From assembly GCA_047619485.1 (NCBI GenBank), contig JBLHKE010000351.1, forward strand, positions 1-7,947: DNA of 7,947 nt, given 5' to 3'. The translations under genes were made by a program, and so were the position numbers. The notes beneath the pieces are model-generated. The model was not told where the DNA came from. It did no database searches and worked only from the letters and a program-made list of their open reading frames with translations. The first letter of the stretch is position 1. Each line of letters opens with the position of its first letter. This DNA comes from JBLHKE01 sp047619485. GTDB lineage: Bacteria; Verrucomicrobiota; Verrucomicrobiia; Verrucomicrobiales; DEV007. Positions 1-5,627 of the stretch are shown one piece after another.

Positions 1-1163
1 GCAAGCGTGCGGGAAAATTTCATCCAGCGCCGTTGGCGAACAAGATGCCGCTGGAGGAAACGACCATCGCTGAGGCGCTGAAGTCGAATGGCTATTCTAC
101 CTTCTTCGCTGGTAAATGGCACCTCGGACCGAGCGAGGAATTCTACCCACAGAACAATGGATTTGATATCAATATTGGCGGGCACCGCGGCGGGGGGCCG
201 TACACCGGTAAGAGGTACTTCGCGCCATTTGAAAACCCGGAGATCAAAGAAGAGAGCCCCGCGGGTGATCATCTGCCGGATCGCTTGGCGCGCGAGGCAG
301 CAAAATTTATCGAGACCAACCGGGAGAAACCGTTCTTGGCGTATTTGTCGTTCTATTCCGTTCACACGCCATTAATCGGTCGTCCTGACCTGGTCGAGAA
401 ATACAAGAAGAAGGCCGCCGCGATTAACGGCATTGAGTTCGCCGACGAAGAGCAGGTGATCGGAAAGAAGCCGCGCAAAGTGCGGATTTTGCAGAAGCAC
501 GCGGTCTACGCCGCGATGGTCGAGGCGATGGACTTGGCGGTCGGCAAGGTGCTGAAACAGATTGACGATTCAGGCCTAGCGGAAACGACCGTGGTGGTTT
601 TCACCTCTGACAACGGCGGCCTCTCAACTTCGGAGGGCTCGCCCACCAGCAACCTCCCGCTGCGCGGTGGCAAGGGGTGGGTCTACGAAGGTGGCATCCG
701 CGAACCATGGATCGTGCGCTATCCCGGTGTGACCAAAGCGGGGAGCGAATCTTCGCAACCGATCTCCTCCATCGACCTGTATCCGACACTGGCTGCCGCC
801 GCTGGAGTGGAGGTGAAACATAAGATCGATGGCATCGATCTTATGCCGGCGCTGAAAGGTGGCACGCTGGATCGTGAGGCCTTGTTCTGGCACTACCCGC
901 ACTACAGCAACCAGGGCGGGTTTCCTGGTGGGGCAGTGCGTATGGGAGACTTCAAGTTGGTCGAGCGCTACGAGGACGGGCGCCTGCACCTCTACAACCT
1001 CAAATCAGACATCGGGGAGAAGGAAGACCTCGCGGCCAAAATGCCCGACCAGGTTAACTCGATGCGCGATCGCTTGCACGCATGGTACAAAGAGGTCGAT
1101 GCGAAGTTCCTCCAAGAGAAGGGTGGTCAACTACCATGGAAGCCCGAAAGCACGGGTCGCTAA
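1..1163 (+). CDS. Sulfatase (type I, arylsulfatase A-like), 5'-truncated by the window edge
   Basis: This is a formylglycine-dependent sulfatase that would hydrolyse sulfate esters, probably on a sulfated polysaccharide, outside the cytoplasm. The frame is open from base 3 with no stop, and residues encoded before the TTG at 33 (KRAGKFHPAP...) fit the family. The true start, signal peptide and CxPSR formylglycine motif, roughly the first 100 residues, therefore lie upstream. Visible motifs are GKWHLG at 111-128 (active-site Lys and His), HTP at 363-371, SDNGG at 606-620 (metal-binding Asp and Asn), and RGGKG at 663-677 with a second active-site Lys. These are followed by the C-terminal subdomain with SIDLYPTLAAAAGV and DGIDLMPAL, ending in FWHYPHYSNQGG and LYNLKSD, a usual arylsulfatase tail. 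The TAA stop is at 1161-1163. It is the first visible gene of a three-gene operon. The family is certain; the substrate and SulfAtlas subfamily are not determinable by eye. Confidence 0.93.
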   Translation, partial: KRAGKFHPAPLANKMPLEETTIAEALKSNGYSTFFAGKWHLGPSEEFYPQNNGFDINIGGHRGGGPYTGKRYFAPFENPEIKEESPAGDHLPDRLAREAAKFIETNREKPFLAYLSFYSVHTPLIGRPDLVEKYKKKAAAINGIEFADEEQVIGKKPRKVRILQKHAVYAAMVEAMDLAVGKVLKQIDDSGLAETTVVVFTSDNGGLSTSEGSPTSNLPLRGGKGWVYEGGIREPWIVRYPGVTKAGSESSQPISSIDLYPTLAAAAGVEVKHKIDGIDLMPALKGGTLDREALFWHYPHYSNQGGFPGGAVRMGDFKLVERYEDGRLHLYNLKSDIGEKEDLAAKMPDQVNSMRDRLHAWYKEVDAKFLQEKGGQLPWKPESTGR

Positions 1164-1177
1164 CTCTGAAATGATGT

Positions 1178-1183
1178 GAGAGG
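1178..1183 (+). promoter_or_regulatory. Ribosome binding site of the LamG protein gene
   Basis: GAGAGG lies 7 bases before the ATG at 1191. This spacing decides the start in favour of that ATG over the in-frame GTG at 1176, which sits at this motif and has only an AT-rich, non-purine-rich run before it. It is the best Shine-Dalgarno match seen among the starts in the window. Confidence 0.6.
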
Positions 1184-1190
1184 CTCGGCG

Positions 1191-4082
1191 ATGAACTCGA
1201 AAGCGGCCTGGATAGTAGGAATAGTCCTCTGGATCTTCCCAATATCGGCCACTCTAGCTGAACCACATACTCCGATGCCCGGGGTGGATGATCACTCCTC
1301 GATGTGGTGGGCGGATGGGTTTCCCGCTGTCGTTCCTAGCGCTACTTGGAAACGGGTGATCCAGACTGGGCGCTATGCGTTCGTTCTGGAAACCGACACG
1401 CTCAAGGTGCCCCATTTTGGAGCGCTCGCGGGAGTGGGTGGGGATTGGGAATCGTTGCCGGAAGCTGCTCTCAAGTTGCAGATCGACGTGAACGGTAAAA
1501 GTTATCAGTGCACGAATGGTGGCGCTTGGAGTCGCTATGCCGGACCGCGTCTGATCGAGGCGGGAAGGTTTTTTCAACGGGCTGACGTGACCGGGTTGCA
1601 TTTCGAGTCGGCGCAGGGTGAAATCCTGAACACCGAGTCGCGCTTCGAGACCGCTGCCTGGCCGCGGCGGTTGGGCTTGGTCTTTACGGCGTCTGCGGGG
1701 ATGGCTCCGATCGGGGCGGGCGAAGCGTCGTTCGGTCGCGTGGGTGGTGGTTTTGGTCTGGATGGGACGAACGCTTTCGAGATTCCTCATTCGCCGGAGA
1801 TCGATCCGGAGGAGTTCACGCTCGATTTCTGGGCCTTCGTGCCGACGGGGTATCGGGCTTCGGAGGGTGTGTGGCCTTGGTTGGTCTGCAAGAATCGCAA
1901 CGAGATGGTGGATGGGAATTTTGGGATTCAGCTAGTCGACGGCAAGGCACAGGCGAGGATGAATATTGGCGGGGGCAGAGCTGCGGCGGTGACGATTGGG
2001 GATCGGCCGGTGCGGGTTGATACTTGGAACCACTTCGTGCTGAGTTACGACGGCGATACCTTGCGATTCTTTGTTAACGGCGCGCGCTCGGGTGAGCAGC
2101 GGATTGGCAAAAAACGTAAACCGGGTCGGCATGCGCTGGTGTTCGGTCGGCGCGAAGACAATTACGGCGACGGTTACCATTTCCGTGGTGTGATCGACGA
2201 TGTCCGCCTGTTTGATCGGGCACTGGACTTGAAACAACTCGGTCAGAACCCCCTGAAACAGTGGCGTTTTCGCGCGGATGGGGTGGCCGCGCAACAGCGG
2301 CCGCGCATCGCGTGGGAGAATCCCGTGCTGACTATCAAATTTGCTGCGGAGATGCGTGCGCAGTCACTGGGACCAGAGGTTTTCCTCGCGATCGATCCAA
2401 TCAGATCAGAGGTGCTCGGTGATGGGGATCCAGTGAAGGTGGACGCACCAGGGCGACCGCTGGCATTCGATCCGGCACGTGGCTGGCACCGGATTAACCT
2501 CGACGGCATCCAGCCGGAACGTGCCAACACCAATGACGCGATCGAGCTCATCCCGTTCGTGCTTTCGAACCCTACTGATCAGCCGCAGGTGGCGCGGTTG
2601 ATGTTCGAGAAGACTGCGGGTGGCATCCGCCAGGGCATTGGTTCGCCGATTACTGGGATGTCTGCCATCTTGCGAGATCCCGATGGTCACCCGACGGGAA
2701 TCCCTGTCCAGCTGAGCAAGAACTGGCACAATGACCCTGAGGGTGGAGCCTACGCTGGCACGTGGTTCCACGGGCTGACGCAGGTGCATCTGGCTGCTGG
2801 CGAGACGAGGAAGCTTGAGCTGGCAGTTGTCTACGGCCACTGGGGTGGCGTGGCGGCCGCATCGCATGCGCAACTATCACTCGTCGGGTGGGGCTCCAAT
2901 CAGCGCTGGGACGAAAGCGCTTTGGGGTCTTGGGGCGAGAGCATCTGCTACGAGCCGGGGCAGGCTCAAGCGAACTGCACGATCACCGATGTCCGACCGT
3001 TGATGGTCACCCCGATGAGCGGTAAGGGGAAGTGGCGCTGGACCAACAACGTGGGTGGCGGCGATTTCTTCCGGATGTTCGACCTGAAGGGCAAGCGGAT
3101 CGCGCATTCGGCCATGCGTGCGGACTACCAACGGCAGGGGCCGTGCCTGACCGAGGTCACCTATTCTGGAAAACTAGGGGAGGGGATCGTCCATTCGGAG
3201 ACGGTCAGTCTTGGTCGCACGGACGACATCGTACGCGGTAGCTACCGGCTACGTTTTGACGTGAAGGCGGCGACCGACTTCTCACGATTCGTGATCTTCC
3301 AAGTGGGGGCAGATACTTACAATTTCACCAACGAGGCAAAGATGGCGTGGGGCAACGAAACCGGTTTGGTCAAAGAGTGGCCGACGCGCCAGAATGCCGT
3401 CCTGATGGCGTGTGCGGGGCGCGTGCCATGGATCTCGCTGCACGAGGGAAGGCCGCGAGATGGGCAGGCGCCTACCGGGGCTTGGGCGAACCGTGGAATC
3501 GTTATCCGCTCTTGGAAGGCGCGCCTCGGGGGCGACACTGCGGCACCATGGGTCGTCGAGCATGACAACGGCAAGTCATCGACGATCGACCTCGTGCCTC
3601 CTCCCGGGGTGGGTCGATTGGAGGTGGGCGATTTCGTCGAGGCGATCGTCGAATACATCGTCATGCCGCAGTCGGCCGCTGACTACTACGGTCCGAACAA
3701 GGCACTCAGGAAGGCACTGGTGGAGGATGGCAACACCTGGAAGATGATCCACCGCGAGGCGATCGGTAACGATCGGCGGGTGATGGTTGAGGCCGGGCAA
3801 CTTCTCGGGCTCCACCCAGATATACGCCTGCGTGCCGACGATGACGGGGTGGTTTTCTCGGTTGCAGGAGGGCTTGGCTATGTCCCGATCACGATCGAAG
3901 GCTTGTCGTCCCCGCGTGGGTATGAGTTGGAAGTCGGCGGCCAGAGGTTAAACCAGAGCGTGCACGGCAACGATTTCTGGCAGACTGATTACGACCCTGC
4001 ATCGCGCACCTGGAGCCGAACTTACAACGTCTCCCTCGGGGGCGGCGAAACCCAGATCAAACTTCTCAAAGACCCATCATGA
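1191..4082 (+). CDS. Large exported LamG-domain protein of unknown function, sulfatase-operon member
   Basis: I do not recognise an assigned enzyme family. The ATG at 1191 gives 963 residues beginning with a signal peptide (hydrophobic about residues 6-20, likely cleavage after A23, TLA|EP), so the protein is exported. Residues about 187-345 (nt 1749-2225) are a LamG/concanavalin-like domain: GLDGTNAFEIPHS, FTLDFWAFV, TWNHFVLSYDGDTLRFFVNG and FRGVIDDVRLFDRAL are its diagnostic strands. Such domains usually bind glycans. The remaining roughly 600 residues look all-beta, with a dense Trp/His/Asp/Glu block at residues 511-600: NWHNDPEGGAYAGTWFHG, then YGHWGGVAAASH, GWGSNQRWDESALGSWGE and SICYEP. 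A late segment EYIVMPQSAADYYGPNKALR is at 821-840. The gene follows the upstream sulfatase by 27 bases and overlaps the next by 4, so a role on the same sulfated glycan is inferred. It could be an unassigned lyase, a glycosidase or purely a binding protein. Confidence 0.9.
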   Translation: MNSKAAWIVGIVLWIFPISATLAEPHTPMPGVDDHSSMWWADGFPAVVPSATWKRVIQTGRYAFVLETDTLKVPHFGALAGVGGDWESLPEAALKLQIDVNGKSYQCTNGGAWSRYAGPRLIEAGRFFQRADVTGLHFESAQGEILNTESRFETAAWPRRLGLVFTASAGMAPIGAGEASFGRVGGGFGLDGTNAFEIPHSPEIDPEEFTLDFWAFVPTGYRASEGVWPWLVCKNRNEMVDGNFGIQLVDGKAQARMNIGGGRAAAVTIGDRPVRVDTWNHFVLSYDGDTLRFFVNGARSGEQRIGKKRKPGRHALVFGRREDNYGDGYHFRGVIDDVRLFDRALDLKQLGQNPLKQWRFRADGVAAQQRPRIAWENPVLTIKFAAEMRAQSLGPEVFLAIDPIRSEVLGDGDPVKVDAPGRPLAFDPARGWHRINLDGIQPERANTNDAIELIPFVLSNPTDQPQVARLMFEKTAGGIRQGIGSPITGMSAILRDPDGHPTGIPVQLSKNWHNDPEGGAYAGTWFHGLTQVHLAAGETRKLELAVVYGHWGGVAAASHAQLSLVGWGSNQRWDESALGSWGESICYEPGQAQANCTITDVRPLMVTPMSGKGKWRWTNNVGGGDFFRMFDLKGKRIAHSAMRADYQRQGPCLTEVTYSGKLGEGIVHSETVSLGRTDDIVRGSYRLRFDVKAATDFSRFVIFQVGADTYNFTNEAKMAWGNETGLVKEWPTRQNAVLMACAGRVPWISLHEGRPRDGQAPTGAWANRGIVIRSWKARLGGDTAAPWVVEHDNGKSSTIDLVPPPGVGRLEVGDFVEAIVEYIVMPQSAADYYGPNKALRKALVEDGNTWKMIHREAIGNDRRVMVEAGQLLGLHPDIRLRADDDGVVFSVAGGLGYVPITIEGLSSPRGYELEVGGQRLNQSVHGNDFWQTDYDPASRTWSRTYNVSLGGGETQIKLLKDPS
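4079..4082 (+). promoter_or_regulatory. ATGA stop-start overlap (translational coupling site)
   Basis: The TGA stop of the LamG protein gene (4080-4082) overlaps the ATG of the following sulfatase (4079-4081). The bases just upstream (AAACTTCTCAAAGACCCATC) contain no good Shine-Dalgarno motif. Initiation of the sulfatase by terminating or reinitiating ribosomes is therefore likely, which would tie its output to that of the large protein. The overlap is seen directly; the coupling is inferred. Confidence 0.7.
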
Positions 4083-5458
4083 AAATCCTGAGCCTACTGA
4101 CCATCGTCGCACTGAGTTTCACTTCGATCGCTCAGGCGAAGCAGCCTAACATCGTTTTTATCTTCGCTGACGACTGGGGCTGGGGCGATCTCGGGTGTCA
4201 CGGGCATCCGTACGTGAAGACGCCGAACATCGATCGGCTGGCGGCTGAGGGCACGGATTTTCATCGATTCAGTGTCGCCAGCGGGGTGTGTTCCCCGAGC
4301 CGCACGGCGGTGATGACCGGACACTTTCCGGCGCGCTACAACATTGACGGGCATTTCGCTTGGGTTCCGAGCAACGCCAAGCGAGGGATGCCGGATTGGC
4401 TCGATCCGGAAGCTCCGCTGCTGCCACGGTTTCTACAACAGGCTGGCTACGCGACCGCGCACTTTGGCAAGTGGCACCTGTCGAACAACATGATCCCGGA
4501 TTCGCCATTGCCGAGCGCTTACGGCTACGACGAATATGGTGCGTTTAACTGCGCTGGCGAGCAGATGCCGGTGCACGAGGATGCCGATCACGCGACGAAG
4601 TTCATCGAAACTTCGGTGTCCTCCGGCAAACCGTTCTTCGTCAATCTCTGGCTGCACGAACCGCATACGCCATTCCATACAGTGCCAAAATACGAGTGGC
4701 GGTTCCGCGAAATGGAGAGTGAGGCAGATCGAATCTACGCGTCGGTGCTCTCGCACGCTGACGATCGGATCGGTCAGGTGTTGGATGCGCTCGATCGATT
4801 GAAGGTGACCGATGACACTTTGGTGATTTTTAGTTCGGACAACGGTCCTGCCCGTGCCGGAGGGGATGCGAAGCTCGAACTTGGGTACGACACGGCGACT
4901 GGTGCTGGCTGGGGCATCGGGGCAGCGAAGGGGATTACCGGTGGCCGTCGAGGATACAAGTCGGCACTTTTTGAGGGTGGGATTGGAGTTCCGTTTATTG
5001 CTCGTTGGCCGGGGGAGATCGCTGCCGGGAAGATCGACAAGGACTCGATCATGTCGGCAGTCGATCTGCTGCCGACTTTTTGTGAGCTCGCTGGAGTCGA
5101 GTTGCCTGACTCCTACAAGCCAGATGGAATGAGCCAGGTGGCCGCGTTGAAGGGGAATGGGGAGTCGAGTCGCAGCAAGCCATTGTTTTGGAAAGTGCAC
5201 GGTGCGAATAAGAATCGACCGGACCACTGGGTTGGATACGCGATGGTCACCGCAAAGTGGAAGCTCGTCGCGAGTTCAGGCCTGGATCGCTTCGAGCTGT
5301 TCGACCTGGTTGCTGACCCATTGGAGAAGTCAGATCTCGCTGCGGATGAGTCCGTGCTTGTGAAGGAATTGTTGCAGCAGATTGAAACCTGGAAAGCGGG
5401 CCTTCCTGCGAAGCCGGATGCGAAGTTGTTTTCTAAGGAGAGGGCGGCGGGGAAGTAG
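4079..5458 (+). CDS. Exported type I sulfatase, complete
   Basis: This is a formylglycine-dependent sulfatase of 459 residues, normal for the family. A Sec signal peptide (MKILSLLTIVALSFTSIAQA, cleavage AQA|KQ) directs it out of the cytoplasm. The mature protein opens with the canonical PNIVFIFADDWGWGDLGCHG, whose DD (31-32) binds the metal. CSPSRTAVMTG at 71-81 is the maturation motif: Cys71 would become formylglycine and Arg75 is conserved. GKWHL (130-134), HEPHTP (193-198), SDNGP (253-257) and Lys294 in GYKSALFEGG complete the active site, so nothing essential is missing. The C-terminal subdomain includes SAVDLLPTFCELAGVELP and KWKLVASSGLDRFELFDLVADP. It needs a formylglycine-generating enzyme, which is not in this window. 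It is the last gene of the operon and differs clearly from the first sulfatase, so the pair probably removes different sulfate groups. Substrate is not determinable by eye; it may be a GalNAc/galactose-type sulfate but this is a guess. Confidence 0.97.
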   Translation: MKILSLLTIVALSFTSIAQAKQPNIVFIFADDWGWGDLGCHGHPYVKTPNIDRLAAEGTDFHRFSVASGVCSPSRTAVMTGHFPARYNIDGHFAWVPSNAKRGMPDWLDPEAPLLPRFLQQAGYATAHFGKWHLSNNMIPDSPLPSAYGYDEYGAFNCAGEQMPVHEDADHATKFIETSVSSGKPFFVNLWLHEPHTPFHTVPKYEWRFREMESEADRIYASVLSHADDRIGQVLDALDRLKVTDDTLVIFSSDNGPARAGGDAKLELGYDTATGAGWGIGAAKGITGGRRGYKSALFEGGIGVPFIARWPGEIAAGKIDKDSIMSAVDLLPTFCELAGVELPDSYKPDGMSQVAALKGNGESSRSKPLFWKVHGANKNRPDHWVGYAMVTAKWKLVASSGLDRFELFDLVADPLEKSDLAADESVLVKELLQQIETWKAGLPAKPDAKLFSKERAAGK

Positions 5459-5554
5459 CCTGCGACCGTCGAAGCGGTTCCGTTTTCTGATTGCCAGTGC
5501 GCGAATGGAACTGAGGGGAGTCTGGAGCGTCGGAGAAGACACAGGCCATGAGCA

Positions 5555-5571
5555 AAACGGGACTACCGTTT
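5555..5571 (-). terminator. Short hairpin with T-rich flank on the minus strand, candidate terminator
   Basis: AAACGG (5555-5560) and CCGTTT (5566-5571) form a 6 bp stem around GACTA. Read on the minus strand the stem ends in CCGTTTT and continues GCTCAT, a weak intrinsic-terminator shape for the CotH/LTD gene. It sits one base from the larger hairpin, so the two may act together. The stem is short and the T run is only four bases. Confidence 0.35.
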
Positions 5572-5572
5572 C

Positions 5573-5608
5573 GGACGCAGCTAAAGGCTACGCTACATGG
5601 CTGCGTCC
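5573..5608. terminator. Strong hairpin between convergent genes, candidate bidirectional terminator
   Basis: GGACGCAGC at 5573-5581 is perfectly complementary to GCTGCGTCC at 5600-5608. The stem extends inward by one G-U and one A-U pair, giving about 11 bp around a 14-base loop that includes part of a tandem GCTACGCTAC. On the plus strand it is followed by CTTCTCTAACT, which is pyrimidine-rich but not a true T run. It lies 114 bases after the sulfatase stop and 19 bases from the stop of the opposing gene, the expected place for a shared terminator. Confidence 0.5.
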
Positions 5609-5627
5609 CTTCTCTAACTCCAAGTGG

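Larger units (their letters stand above)
5555..5608. repeat. Two abutting palindromes, possible REP-like intergenic element
   Basis: Two inverted repeats (5555-5571 and 5573-5608) stand head to tail with one base between them. The second carries a tandem GCTACGCTAC in its loop region. This compact double palindrome in a convergent intergenic region resembles dispersed palindromic elements of bacteria. Only one copy is in the window, so repetitiveness is inference. Confidence 0.3.

Noticed and set aside
33..35. TTG as the start of the first sulfatase
   Set aside because: The frame is open to the window edge, upstream residues fit the family, and a start here would leave out the signal peptide and the CxPSR motif.
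1176..1178. GTG as the start of the LamG protein
   Set aside because: It has no Shine-Dalgarno upstream and would put an Arg-containing five-residue extension before a normal signal peptide; the ATG at 1191 has GAGAGG at 7 bases.
4433..5227. 264-residue minus-strand open frame
   Set aside because: It is antisense within the second sulfatase, Arg/Pro/Ser-rich with no domain pattern; a by-product of GC-rich codon use.
5477..5511. GTTCC / GGAAC inverted repeat just after the second sulfatase
   Set aside because: Only 5 bp with a 25-base loop and no T run; expected by chance.
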